64,000 nt of DNA from Myxococcales bacterium (GTDB lineage: Bacteria > Myxococcota_A > Polyangia > Polyangiales > Polyangiaceae), in assembly GCA_016703425.1 (NCBI GenBank), contig JADJCA010000009.1, forward strand, positions 558,001-622,000, given 5' to 3'. The stretch's first letter is position 1. The number at the start of each line of letters is the position of its first letter. Below are positions 1 through 8,748 of this stretch, one piece after another. A model generated the notes under the pieces. The model worked only from the letters and a program-made list of their open reading frames with translations, made no database searches and was not told where the DNA came from. A program made the position numbers and the translations under genes.

Positions 1-1
1 G

Positions 2-1336
2 TTGTGGGCGCCGGGGCCGCAGACGCCCGACGACAAGGACCACGGCCTAAGGTCGCGGCTCTCGTGGATCACGGGCCTTCGGCTCGTCTTCCTGACGCTC
101 ATCCTCGGCGCCGTCGCCTTCTTTTACCTCGACGGCGGCCTCGGGCGTTACCCCCGAAGCATGCGCGTCGTGCTCGGCGCCATCGGAGTCTCGTACGCGC
201 TCGGCGCCGTCTACGCGGCCGTGCTCCGTCACACGACCCGCGGCGAAAGCGACGACCGGCGCCGCCTGACGCTTCGCCGGCTGGCGCACGTCCAGGTCAT
301 CTTCGACCAGTTCGTCTGGACGGCCATCGTCTACGTGTCAGGGGGACCCGCAAGCGGAGCCACGGCGTTCTATGCGCTCACCTGCCTGACCGGCGCGGTG
401 CTCATCGGCGCTCGCGGCGCGGCCCTCGCCGGTGTCATCGGCGTGGCCCTCTATGGGCTGCTCGGCATAGCGCTGCACGTTCATTGGATCGACGCGCCGA
501 GCGATCAGGCGGCGTATCCGGCGTCGCTCTCGTTTCTCGCCTACCCGTTCCTGCTCAACGCGCTCGGCATCGGCATCGTGGCGCTCCTGGGCGGCTACCT
601 CGCCGATCGGCTACGCATCACCGGAGGGGCGCTGGTGGAAGCGCAGGCGCGCGTTCGTCGAACGGAGCGCTTGGCGGAGCTCGGCCGAATCTCCGCGTGG
701 CTCGCTCACGAAATCCGCAACCCGCTCGGGTCCATCTCCGGCTCCGTCGAGATGATCCGCGAAGCGCCGGGACTCGAAGACGAAGACCGGCGCCTCTGCG
801 ACATCGTGCAGCGGGAGGTGACGCGGTTGAACGAGCTCGTCGGGGACATGCTCGATCTGGCGAAGCCCATGACACCGGAGCCCACGCAGGTCGACATCGC
901 GGCGCTCGCGAAGGAGGTCGTCGAGTTGGCCCGCCGCTCTAGCGGCGAGGTCTTCGTTCGCTATTCCGGGCCCGACACGGCCGTCGCCTTCTGCGATGGC
1001 GCGCACATGCGGCAAGTCGCGTGGAATCTGGTTCGCAACGCCATTCAGGCAAGCCCGGCCCGCGGCGACGTCGACGTCGAGGTGCACCCCGGAGCCGGCG
1101 GCGTGGTGGAGCTCACGGTGAGCGATCAAGGGCCGGGCATCCCAGACGCCGTCAAGCCGACGGTCTTCGACGCGTTTTATTCATCGCGCTCTCAGGGCGC
1201 CGGCATTGGCCTCGCTGTGGTCAAACGCATCGTTGATGATCACGCACGTTTCGGCGCCGTCATCACGATCCGTGACCGAACGCCCCGTGGCACGGCGTTC
1301 ACGGTGTCCCTCGCGGGGGCAGGCAACGGCTCCTGA
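2..1336 (+). CDS. Sensor histidine kinase, PilS/NtrB-like, six membrane segments
   Basis: Membrane sensor kinase that should autophosphorylate on His and pass phosphate to a response regulator. About six hydrophobic segments fill residues 26-205. The HisKA motif LAHEIRNPLGSISG puts the phospho-His near residue 236. The HATPase part has the N box (NLVRNAIQAS), G1 box (DQGPGIP) and G2 box (GAGIGLAVVKRI). There is no PAS, GAF or receiver domain. Six N-terminal membrane helices are the PilS arrangement, but no regulator follows, so the partner may lie upstream of the window. The frame is open to the left edge with only a TTG at position 2, so the gene may be cut at its 5' end. Confidence 0.88.
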   Translation: MWAPGPQTPDDKDHGLRSRLSWITGLRLVFLTLILGAVAFFYLDGGLGRYPRSMRVVLGAIGVSYALGAVYAAVLRHTTRGESDDRRRLTLRRLAHVQVIFDQFVWTAIVYVSGGPASGATAFYALTCLTGAVLIGARGAALAGVIGVALYGLLGIALHVHWIDAPSDQAAYPASLSFLAYPFLLNALGIGIVALLGGYLADRLRITGGALVEAQARVRRTERLAELGRISAWLAHEIRNPLGSISGSVEMIREAPGLEDEDRRLCDIVQREVTRLNELVGDMLDLAKPMTPEPTQVDIAALAKEVVELARRSSGEVFVRYSGPDTAVAFCDGAHMRQVAWNLVRNAIQASPARGDVDVEVHPGAGGVVELTVSDQGPGIPDAVKPTVFDAFYSSRSQGAGIGLAVVKRIVDDHARFGAVITIRDRTPRGTAFTVSLAGAGNGS

Positions 1337-1539
1337 ATGCCCCCCCACCAGCCTTCGTCAAACCCACCGAAGTGCGCAATTCTCAGCTCGTTTTTGCCCC
1401 CGCCCCGCCCTCGGGCCCCACGCCCACCGACTCCGGCACGTTCCCTGCTCGTCTTCGCCACTGAGCGCTTGAAACTTCCCCCGCGGTGCACCAAGTTCGG
1501 GGCCGCATCTCCCGCCGCTCGCCCTCGGCACCAGACCCC

Positions 1540-2223
1540 ATGAAACAACCGCTTTCTTCGCAATTGTCACGCTTCGCGCTGCCCGTCGCCCGGGCCCTGT
1601 CCGCCCTTGTCATCGTCGCCATCCTTGGCTTCGCGGCTCCTGCGCGCGCCGACGAGTCGTCTGAGGCGCAGGCCTACGTGCAACGGCAGAACGAGACCAT
1701 CGCAAACTTGCTGCGCCAGCCAGCATCGGCCAAGCGCGACGAGCTGATCTCCGGAACGCTCGACAGTTACGTCGACTACGACGAGCTCACGCGCCGCGCC
1801 TTCGGCACGCCGTGCCCAACGACCAAGAAGTGCGTCGACCATTGGGCCACGCTGAAGGAGGACCAAAAGAAGGAGGTCCGCGACCTGTTGCGACGCCTCG
1901 TGGAGAAGAACTACCGGAAGAACCTCATCAAGACGCTCGACTGGAGCGTCGACTACAAGGGCGCCCGCGAGGGCCGCGCGGGCGAATTTCGCGTGAAGAC
2001 CGAGGCGACAAACAAGCGCAAGGCACGCGAGCCCTCGGTGCAGGTCGACTACGTCTTGAGGAACACCGGCGGTGGCGCCTTCAAGGTCGTCGACATCGTC
2101 ACTGAGAACTCGAGCCTCACGAAGAACTACTACGACCAGTTCAACCGGATGATGAGCGAGCCGACGCAACAGTTCCCCTTCGTCGTGCAGCGCCTGAAGG
2201 AGCGCATCGCGAAGAAGGACTGA
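1540..2223 (+). CDS. MlaC/Ttg2D-family periplasmic phospholipid-binding protein
   Basis: 227-residue exported protein of the MlaC (Ttg2D, toluene tolerance) family, which carries phospholipids between outer and inner membrane for the Mla ABC system. The ATG at 1540 gives a signal peptide ending near PARA/DE at residue 38; the frame is open further upstream but without signal-peptide character. Family features are a YDELTRRAFG segment, a W followed by a basic helix (KEVRDLLRRLVEKNYRKNL), and beta strands in VQVDYVLRNTGGGAFKVVDI. No mlaDEF genes are adjacent, so it is an orphan copy here. Family membership is clear; the in vivo partner is not. Confidence 0.8.
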   Translation: MKQPLSSQLSRFALPVARALSALVIVAILGFAAPARADESSEAQAYVQRQNETIANLLRQPASAKRDELISGTLDSYVDYDELTRRAFGTPCPTTKKCVDHWATLKEDQKKEVRDLLRRLVEKNYRKNLIKTLDWSVDYKGAREGRAGEFRVKTEATNKRKAREPSVQVDYVLRNTGGGAFKVVDIVTENSSLTKNYYDQFNRMMSEPTQQFPFVVQRLKERIAKKD

Positions 2224-2253
2224 GGGCGTACGGCGCGGCGCTTGCGTCGAGCT

Positions 2254-3330
2254 TCAGTACTGGCACAGGTAGGGGCGGCGCTCGCGCTCATCGACGACGC
2301 GTGCAAGCTGCACACTGATGTCGGTAACGGCGGTCGGTGGAACAATCAACACGACGGCGCGCCCCTCGGCGCGGCGAGGCTCGGAGACCCCCCAAAGCGG
2401 CGGCCGCGTCGACTCGGCCCGACCGTCATCCCAAAGGAAGCCGCCACCGTCGCCGGGCGCGGCGAGGCCGACCCAAGCTTCGTCGGCGATCAGTCGAGCG
2501 CTGCGCAGAAGGGCGAGCCGCTGGAGCTCGGCGAGGACGGCCTCGCGCTCGCTCGCGCTGTCGAAGAGAACGAGGCTTCCGCCTAGGGCTTCGCAACCAC
2601 CCTTGGCCTCCTCGGCGGCGGCCGGGACGGGCACATAGAGATACCGCTTCTTGCCGCGCGTCTCAGGGACCGCCACGCAATAACCGCCGCTGCATTGATC
2701 GCCGAAGGCGCCGGGCGGCTCTCGCTCGCATACGACCGCGAGCGGCGAGGCGCAGTCGACGAGGAGGTAGCTCGGAGCGCGCCCGTCGTCGGCGACACAG
2801 TTGCCCGGCGCGCTTGGGCTTCTTGGGAACGGGCCACCGTCGCCCGGGGCGAAACAGCCGGGGCACTCGGCGGCGAAACCAGGCTCCCCTGCCGCGGCAG
2901 CGGCGTAGCCGCCCGACGCCACCTCCTGGGTGAGGCCAACCCAACTGAGCGCCGAGACCAGCGACGACGCAAGCTGACGTTCGGCGCCATCGCGAAACGT
3001 AACGATGTGGGCGCCGCGCGACGCGCAGGCGGCGCCCGCTTGCTTGAAGGTGGCGTCCTTCTCGCGAAAGTAGCAATGGTTCGTGGCGGGATCCAAAACC
3101 CCGTCGGCGCAGTCGAGAGCGCACTGCGCGGTGCATCCCGGGGCCACGCCAGCGTCGCCAGGGTCGCACTGCTCCCCGGCGTCGCCCTCCGCTGCGATGC
3201 GGCCGTCACCGCACCGATCCTCCCCTGGCGGACGAGGTGGCTGGGCCGCGTCGATCTGGAGATCGGGCAAGCAGGAGGCCGTGCACACGAGTGCGACACC
3301 GGCGACGGACAGCGCCAGGGCCAGAAACAC
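2254..3330 (-). CDS. Secreted C-type-lectin-like protein (two CTLD-like halves)
   Basis: 358-residue exported protein starting at GTG 3330, with a hydrophobic N-terminus and a weak lipobox (TASC near residue 19). A Cys-rich segment (CGDGRIAAEGDAGEQCDPGD) resembles the Myxococcus Cys-rich repeat. Two C-type-lectin-like stretches follow: residues about 95-215, opening with CYFREKDATFKQAGAACASR and containing WVGLT, and residues about 230-358, containing LGGSLVLFDSASERE, WVGLAAP and a terminal YLCQY. The WVGL core and the Cys spacing are typical of the fold. The ligand is unknown; cell-surface binding is inferred. The gene diverges from the kinase at 3389. Confidence 0.6.
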   Translation of the reverse strand: MFLALALSVAGVALVCTASCLPDLQIDAAQPPRPPGEDRCGDGRIAAEGDAGEQCDPGDAGVAPGCTAQCALDCADGVLDPATNHCYFREKDATFKQAGAACASRGAHIVTFRDGAERQLASSLVSALSWVGLTQEVASGGYAAAAAGEPGFAAECPGCFAPGDGGPFPRSPSAPGNCVADDGRAPSYLLVDCASPLAVVCEREPPGAFGDQCSGGYCVAVPETRGKKRYLYVPVPAAAEEAKGGCEALGGSLVLFDSASEREAVLAELQRLALLRSARLIADEAWVGLAAPGDGGGFLWDDGRAESTRPPLWGVSEPRRAEGRAVVLIVPPTAVTDISVQLARVVDERERRPYLCQY

Positions 3331-3388
3331 GGGGTGGAGAGCAAGCGCTTCGCGGAGCGTGGCGACTCAGCCTACACTTAATCCTTCG

Positions 3389-4993
3389 ATGTCTGCGGCC
3401 GCCCCGACAGAGAAACGGAAGAGCGCCTCTTCACAGCTCGGCGAGCGCTACCGGACGCTCATGTCACTGGGGCGCGGCGGCATGGGCACCGTGGAGGTGG
3501 CCCTCGAGGCGCGTCCCGATGGCGAAGACCGCATCGTGGCGCTCAAGCGCCTCCTTCCGGAGGCCAAGGCGCACCACGCCGAGATGTTCTTGCGAGAGGC
3601 TCGTCTGGCGGCGCTCCTCCAACACCCCAACGTCGTGCACGCCTTCGACTTCGGCGAGCTCGACGGCGAGCTCTTCATGGCGATGGAATACGTCGAGGGC
3701 GAGCCGCTCTCGCGCGTGCTCACGGTCGCTCGCGAGAAGGGCGTCGCGCTTGCGCCGCCCCTCGTCGCTGGCGTGCTTGCACGCGTCGCCGAGGGGCTGC
3801 ACGCGGCGCACGAACTCAAGAGCACCGACGGCGCACCGCTGCGGGTCGTGCACCGCGACGTGTCGCCGCACAACATCATGGTGTCCTACGACGGCCAGGT
3901 GAAGGTCGTCGACTTCGGCGTCGCCAAGATCGACGATCAGCGCGGCTTTACACGCACCGGTGAGGTGAAGGGCAAGGCCGCGTACATGTCACCGGAGCAG
4001 GCGATGGGCGATCCGCTCGACCGGCGGAGCGATCTCTACAGCCTCGGCGCCGTGCTCTTCGAGTGCCTCGCCGGCCGGCGCATGTGGGAAGGCACGGACA
4101 TGGAGGTCATGCGCAAGCTCGCCCTCGCAGAGCCGCCGCCACTCGAGGCTCACTCTCCCAACGCGCCGGCGCCGCTCATCGAGCTCTACGGAAAGCTCGT
4201 AGCGCGCTCCGCCGAGGATCGTCCTCCGTCGGGCCTCGCCGCCGCGGAAGTGCTGGGAGCGGTCGCAGGTGATGACGTGGGCGCAGCCCTGACCGCGCTC
4301 ATGGCGACGCTCTTCGACGACGCGGGCGCCGCGAGGCGTGCAGAGCTCGAGCGCGTCGCCGCCAACGCCGGGGCAGCGCATGCCGTGCCCTCGAAGAGCT
4401 TGCCGCCGGGCGCCGCGACACCGAGCCGCGCTACCGCGGGACCCGCGGATAGGCCTTCGGAAGCGCGCAAGCCTGCGAGGGTATGGCTGTGGGCGGCCGC
4501 GGGGACAGTGGTGTTGGCGGGCGCAGGTGCATGGCGCGTACGCCAGTCGAGCGCCGACGTCGCGACACCGACCTCGAACATTACTGGACGGAGTCCCGAC
4601 GGGACGGAGGAAAGGCATGTCGACGGGTCCGCTAGGACCCTAGTCACCCCGACCCCGACCTCGACCTCGACCTCGACCTCGACCTCGACCCCGACCTCGA
4701 CCCCGACCTCGACCTCGACCTCGACCTCGACCTCGACCTCGACCTCGACCTCGACCTCGACCTCGACCTCGAACATGACTGGACGGAGTCCCGAAGGGAC
4801 GGCGTCCGCTCGGACCCTAGTCACCCCGACCTCCCCTGCACCCGCTCGGAGCGGCGGCGCTGCGCTGCGTTCACCGGGGGCGGTGCGGTCGGGAGCCAAG
4901 GCCGTCACGCCAGCGCCGTCCGGGCCGTCGCCCGCTACGCCAACGCCAACGCCAACGCCAAAGGCGCTCGACGTGGATCCGCATGCGATCTAG
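3389..4993 (+). CDS. Transmembrane Ser/Thr protein kinase (Hanks type, myxobacterial)
   Basis: 534-residue receptor kinase. The ATG at 3389 gives MSAAAPTEKRK just before the kinase fold; the longer open frame upstream overlaps the divergent lectin gene and is rejected. Cytoplasmic kinase domain at residues about 21-290: Gly loop GRGGMGTV, catalytic K53 (VALKRL), HRDVSPHN with D157, DFG at 175-177, and the APE-like region YMSPEQ. One membrane helix lies at about 362-380. The outer region (about 381-534) is low complexity: a Thr-Ser/Thr-Pro repeat (residues about 420-460) flanked by two copies of a TGRSP...ARTLVTPT segment. It overlaps the next gene by 11 bases, implying translational coupling. 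Confidence 0.92.
   Translation: MSAAAPTEKRKSASSQLGERYRTLMSLGRGGMGTVEVALEARPDGEDRIVALKRLLPEAKAHHAEMFLREARLAALLQHPNVVHAFDFGELDGELFMAMEYVEGEPLSRVLTVAREKGVALAPPLVAGVLARVAEGLHAAHELKSTDGAPLRVVHRDVSPHNIMVSYDGQVKVVDFGVAKIDDQRGFTRTGEVKGKAAYMSPEQAMGDPLDRRSDLYSLGAVLFECLAGRRMWEGTDMEVMRKLALAEPPPLEAHSPNAPAPLIELYGKLVARSAEDRPPSGLAAAEVLGAVAGDDVGAALTALMATLFDDAGAARRAELERVAANAGAAHAVPSKSLPPGAATPSRATAGPADRPSEARKPARVWLWAAAGTVVLAGAGAWRVRQSSADVATPTSNITGRSPDGTEERHVDGSARTLVTPTPTSTSTSTSTSTPTSTPTSTSTSTSTSTSTSTSTSTSTSNMTGRSPEGTASARTLVTPTSPAPARSGGAALRSPGAVRSGAKAVTPAPSGPSPATPTPTPTPKALDVDPHAI
4571..4652. repeat. Palindrome-bearing repeat, copy 1 (inside kinase gene)
   Basis: Left copy of an imperfect repeat that brackets the hexanucleotide tract. 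It holds two perfect palindromes: GTCCCG-A-CGGGAC at 4593-4605 and GGGTCC-GCTA-GGACCC at 4625-4640, followed by CTAGTCACCCCGACC. Copy 2 lacks about 16 internal bases. The reading frame stays open through both. Confidence 0.7.
4653..4770. repeat. Tandem hexanucleotide tract (gacctc)n in kinase gene
   Basis: About 20 copies of the hexamer gacctc, with a few gacccc variants, encoding alternating Thr-Ser and Thr-Pro. The unit is a multiple of three, so copy-number slippage would change the length of the outer domain without breaking the frame. Confidence 0.9.
4766..4831. repeat. Palindrome-bearing repeat, copy 2 (inside kinase gene)
   Basis: Right copy of the flanking repeat. It contains the hairpins GTCCC-GAA-GGGAC at 4788-4800 and GTCCG-CT-CGGAC at 4804-4815, and ends in the same CTAGTCACCCCGACC as copy 1. 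Base changes between the copies keep the stems paired. Confidence 0.7.
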
Positions 4994-5993
4994 CCGGTGC
5001 ATTCTCCAGGCGTGGCTCGCCTTCTCGCTCGCGAGCGCGCCGACGTTCGTTCGCGCGCAAGAGGCCGAGCCCCAAGCGCAGGACCCGATGAGCGCCTACC
5101 GCGAGAGGTTCCGCATGGGGCTCGTTCGCTACCAAGCGGGCAACGTCTCTGAGGCGATTCAATTTTGGGAGCCCGTGTACCGCGAGCTCGGTGCGGCGCG
5201 CGGCTGGCGGCTGGCCTTTAACCTCGCGCGCGCCTACGAGCTCTTCGGCGACGCGACGCGCGCCGTCGAGCGCTACGAGAGCTTCCTGTCGCAGGTCGCC
5301 GAACGGCGCCAGCGCGGTGAAGTCATCGAAGAGCTCATCCAGAAGGAGGAGGACGTAGCCCGCGCCAAGCTCGCGGAAATGGCCTCGACCAAGGGACGTA
5401 TCGTTGTCCCGGCGGAGGGCGAGCGCGCCATTGCCGTCATGATCGACGGCAGCGAGGCGCGCCTCGCCGGCTTCACGGCTTACGTGGCGCCGGGGCAGCA
5501 CACCGTCGTGTTGGAGCCCGGCTCGCCGCGCGAATCGCGGCAAGTGCTGGAGGTCGCCGCCGGGCAGGCCGCCGTGGTGCGCCTTCCCGCGAAGGCCCCG
5601 CCCCCCACGCTGAGCGCTTCGCCGGCGGCGCTCTGGCCCGTCGAAGAGCGACCTTTCCCCAAAGGAGTGCTCTTCGTGGCCGGCGGCGCCACAGCCCTGT
5701 CGGTCCTCGCGCCGGTCCTCACCTTCTCGTCGGCGAAAGACTTCCAGGAGCAAAACCGACTGTCGAGCGAGCCAGGCGCGAGCGAAGCCAACCTCCGCAA
5801 GCAGGCCGACTACGACGCGAAGAAGACGACGTACGCCGCCACGTTGGCGATTCCCATCACGCTCGCGGTGGCAACCGGCGCGTTGGCGGCGTGGTATTTC
5901 TTCGGCGGTCGCACGAGGCTCGAGGCAAGACCGTCACTCGCCGGCGCTGGCCAAGGCGGCACGACGACGCGCGGCATCGGGCGCGCGTTCTGA
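4983..5993 (+). CDS. Periplasmic TPR/PEGA-like protein coupled to the kinase
   Basis: 336-residue protein with a signal peptide (cleavage near FVRA/QE, residue 25). Residues about 36-100 form TPR-like helices (YRERFRMGLVRYQAGNVSEA, then AFNLARAYELFGDATRAVER). A PEGA-like beta segment follows at about 135-205 (RIVVPAEGERAIAVMIDG, then VVLEPGSPRESRQVLEV). Two hydrophobic helices lie at about 223-245 and 285-305. The ATG at 4983 lies inside the end of the kinase gene, so translation is probably coupled. A paralogue with the same layout is at 30573-31511. The same combination beside Ser/Thr kinases is common in myxobacteria; the function is not established. Confidence 0.6.
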   Translation: MRSSRCILQAWLAFSLASAPTFVRAQEAEPQAQDPMSAYRERFRMGLVRYQAGNVSEAIQFWEPVYRELGAARGWRLAFNLARAYELFGDATRAVERYESFLSQVAERRQRGEVIEELIQKEEDVARAKLAEMASTKGRIVVPAEGERAIAVMIDGSEARLAGFTAYVAPGQHTVVLEPGSPRESRQVLEVAAGQAAVVRLPAKAPPPTLSASPAALWPVEERPFPKGVLFVAGGATALSVLAPVLTFSSAKDFQEQNRLSSEPGASEANLRKQADYDAKKTTYAATLAIPITLAVATGALAAWYFFGGRTRLEARPSLAGAGQGGTTTRGIGRAF

Positions 5994-6006
5994 AGCGCTC
6001 TCGGCG

Positions 6007-7101
6007 TCATCGCGGCGCGAGCGGTTGAATCGCGATCCGCTCGACGATCTTCCCGCGACCAACATAGACCGCTGCCATGTCCACCGCCAGCTCGCCACCT
6101 TCGCCAGGCACAGCAGGGACTGCCTGGACGGCGCGCCCGTCGTTCCGCATCTGATAGAGTTCCGAGTGACCGCCGCTCCGCGGTTTTGTGAAGAACAGGT
6201 AATCGGGGTGGAGGGCCGCGTCGAACGGGTCTCCGTGCTCGGACAACGGGAAGGCCTGAACTTGCGAGAGATCCGCCGAGAGACGCGCGACGTCGGCACC
6301 GATGACGAAGACAGCTCCGGCGAGGGCACGAACCAAGCGCTTGCCCTCGGCCATCAACAGCACGCCGGACCGCGCCACCTTCTGCGTCGCGACATCGACG
6401 CGAAAGACGCGACCCGCGCCAGTGCCAAACGCGAATGCGCCATCGACGGAGAGATCATCGACGTGCGGGTCGAGCTTCGGTTGGTCCGTGGCGATCTGTC
6501 GGGCGACAATGCGGTCGTCACCGAGCCCCAAGCCGGTATCGTGGAGGTCCTGGTTTAGCACCCACATAGCTCCGCCGCCGTGGGGCGCGAAGGCTGGTTG
6601 GTGGCTCGGCCCGTAGAGCGTCGTCATCAGGTTGTTTGTGACGCCGCCAGCAGATCGCGTCAGCCGAACGACTGACTGGGAAGCACTCCAGGCAAGCACG
6701 ACGGCGGTGGACGCGGAGACGCCCAACCGCAGCGGCATGGTTGCCTCCCCCGAGAAGTCGTTTGGCTGGGTGGCTGACTCGCCGCCCACCAGCTCGATGG
6801 CACCGCCGCACTTGGGCGCACGCTCGACGCGCCACGCGTCAGCGGCGGGAGCGACGAGAGCCCACACGTGCGTCGCATCGACGGCGATATCCACGATGTT
6901 GGCGGAGAACGTCACCGACGCCGGCGAATTGCACATCGCTGCGGGCGCCACCGTCGCCGGCGCCTGCGCAGCGGCTTCACCGCCGGGCTCCTTGCCGGGC
7001 GTGACGATCGACGGCGGCGCGCCCTCGGCGACGGGCGCCTCGACGCTCCCACCGCAAGCGACAAGATGAAGTGCTGCGCCAAGAACAACGACGTATTTCA
7101 T
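6007..7101 (-). CDS. Predicted lipoprotein, possible beta-propeller
   Basis: 364-residue lipoprotein: MKYVVVLGAALHLVACGG is a clear signal with lipobox LVAC. A Pro/Ala-rich linker (residues 20-55) precedes a long beta-rich region with short repeated stretches such as ATHVWALVAPAADAWRVER, AMWVLNQDL and YLFFTKPRSGGHSELYQM. This pattern suggests a propeller of the SMP-30/NHL or DUF5050 kind, but no motif settles the family. It converges with the TPR gene, with only 13 bases between the stop codons. Product unknown. Confidence 0.55.
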   Translation of the reverse strand: MKYVVVLGAALHLVACGGSVEAPVAEGAPPSIVTPGKEPGGEAAAQAPATVAPAAMCNSPASVTFSANIVDIAVDATHVWALVAPAADAWRVERAPKCGGAIELVGGESATQPNDFSGEATMPLRLGVSASTAVVLAWSASQSVVRLTRSAGGVTNNLMTTLYGPSHQPAFAPHGGGAMWVLNQDLHDTGLGLGDDRIVARQIATDQPKLDPHVDDLSVDGAFAFGTGAGRVFRVDVATQKVARSGVLLMAEGKRLVRALAGAVFVIGADVARLSADLSQVQAFPLSEHGDPFDAALHPDYLFFTKPRSGGHSELYQMRNDGRAVQAVPAVPGEGGELAVDMAAVYVGRGKIVERIAIQPLAPR

Positions 7102-7242
7102 GGGACCCTCCGCTAGGCCTAAGAGGACCCATCGTGCGCGCTCGGAGCCCGCTCAGCCACGTTCACGCGGCCAACTGCAACCTGCACGCATCGCAAGCGT
7201 CGATTCCGACCTTAGAGTCACGGCGCGCTAGCGGCTCGAGCG

Positions 7243-8577
7243 CTAGGCCTTCTCGAGCTTGTACTTTCGCAGGTACGCGCGCACGTGGTGACGCTCCATG
7301 CCGGCCTGCCGCGCCATCTCGCTCACGTTGCCGCTGGAACGTTTCACCAGGCCGCTGAAGTAGTCTCGCTCGAAGGAGGCGATGGCGGTCCGCTTCGCGT
7401 CCGTGAAGGTACCCGTGGGCGCAGGGCCGCCGCCGCTCATGCCTTCTCCGCGGGGCTCACCGTCGGAAGTGTGTTCGCGAGCCAGCGTCAAGACGTCGTC
7501 GATGGCACCGGGCGTGTCGGCCAACGTGGCAGCGACCGATGCGACGTTGACGAGCTCGCGCACGTTGCCGGGCCAGTCGTAGCCCGCCATACGCTGCTCG
7601 ATCCACTCGGTGACGGCGGAGGTGTGTTGCGGATAGCCGACGCGCTTGCAGATCTCTTCCACGAGGAAGGGAACGTCGGCGACCCGCTCCCGCAGGGCCG
7701 GAAGCTCGACTTTCACTTGAGCGATGCGGAAGAACAAGTCGGAGCGGAACCGTCCTTCGTTCATCTCCGTGCCGAGGTCGCGACGCGTCGCCGCGAGCAC
7801 GCGAACGTCGATCGGTTCAACGGTCGAGCTGCCCACGCGTTTGACTTGTCGCTCCGCGAGCGCACGGAGGAGCTTGGGTTGGAGCTCGAGCGGCAGCTCC
7901 CCCAGCTCGTCCAAGAAGAGCGTGCCGCCGTGCGCATCGCCCAGGGCTCCTTTGCGCCGCTCGTGCGCGCCCGTGAAGGCGCCCTTCTCGTGGCCGAAGA
8001 GGATGCTCTCGGCGAGCGCTTGCGGAATAGCCCCGCAGTCCACCACCACGAAGGGGCCGTCGCGACGGGGACTCGCCTCGTGCACCGACTTGGCCACGAC
8101 CTCCTTGCCGGTGCCCGTCTCGCCCAGGATCAAGATGCTGAGCGGCGTCGCCGCGACCTTCTCGAGCACCGAGAAGACGCGGCGCATCTTCGGGCTCTGG
8201 CCTACGAGGCCGCCAAAGCGGTCAGAGAAGCCGACGTCGACGCGACGTTTGGCCGTGGGTTCGAGGGAGAGCCGAGTGCCACCGACCACAAGCTCCGTGG
8301 GTTCAGTGACGACCACGTCGCGAACGCGGAGCGAGCCCACGAACGTGCCGTTGGTGCTGCCGAGATCCCGAACGGCGATGCCTTCGGCCACGGCGCGAAG
8401 CTCGCAGTGAAACGCGCTGACCTCCGGGTCAGAAAAGACGATCTGAGCGCCCTCGTCGCGGCCGACGAGCACCGGATCGACGTCGACGACGAGCGGCTCG
8501 CGGCCGGGCGCTTTGACGACCCCTCCTCGAACGAACCAGTGGAGAACCCTTGCCCGCGTGGCCCCTTGCTCGCTCAT
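7243..8577 (-). CDS. FHA-domain sigma-54-dependent transcriptional activator
   Basis: 444-residue enhancer-binding protein. The N-terminal FHA domain (residues about 20-110; SAFHCELRAV, RDLGSTNGTFVGSLRV) binds phosphothreonine and replaces the usual receiver domain, so a Ser/Thr kinase probably controls it. The AAA+ domain has Walker A GETGTGKE, the sigma54-contact loop GAFTGA, Walker B GGTLFLDELGEL and an R-finger region. A Fis-type helix-turn-helix ends the protein (GNVSEMARQAGMERHHVRAY). The ATG at 8577 (MSEQGATRAR) is preferred over 8610, which lacks a Shine-Dalgarno. FHA-containing activators are a myxobacterial hallmark. Its target promoters are not visible here. Confidence 0.93.
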   Translation of the reverse strand: MSEQGATRARVLHWFVRGGVVKAPGREPLVVDVDPVLVGRDEGAQIVFSDPEVSAFHCELRAVAEGIAVRDLGSTNGTFVGSLRVRDVVVTEPTELVVGGTRLSLEPTAKRRVDVGFSDRFGGLVGQSPKMRRVFSVLEKVAATPLSILILGETGTGKEVVAKSVHEASPRRDGPFVVVDCGAIPQALAESILFGHEKGAFTGAHERRKGALGDAHGGTLFLDELGELPLELQPKLLRALAERQVKRVGSSTVEPIDVRVLAATRRDLGTEMNEGRFRSDLFFRIAQVKVELPALRERVADVPFLVEEICKRVGYPQHTSAVTEWIEQRMAGYDWPGNVRELVNVASVAATLADTPGAIDDVLTLAREHTSDGEPRGEGMSGGGPAPTGTFTDAKRTAIASFERDYFSGLVKRSSGNVSEMARQAGMERHHVRAYLRKYKLEKA

Positions 8578-8748
8578 ACCGCCCCCACAGTACACGACTT
8601 TTTCCCTCATTTATCCGGGCACCGCGCGGGTCCAGGGTGAACGTGGCCACGTCCACGGGCGTCCCGGAAACGCCACGGAAGCCCATGATCTTTCGTTTGC
8701 GGCTATCGTTGGGGTCGCCGAATGCCGCTCCCGCTGGAGGCACGCTTC

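Noticed and set aside
4653..4770. CRISPR-like array
   Set aside because: Units are 6 bases without spacers; it is a microsatellite inside a coding frame.
4186..4908. Minus-strand ORF with Val-Glu repeats
   Set aside because: It is the reverse reading of the kinase gene's hexanucleotide tract, not a gene.
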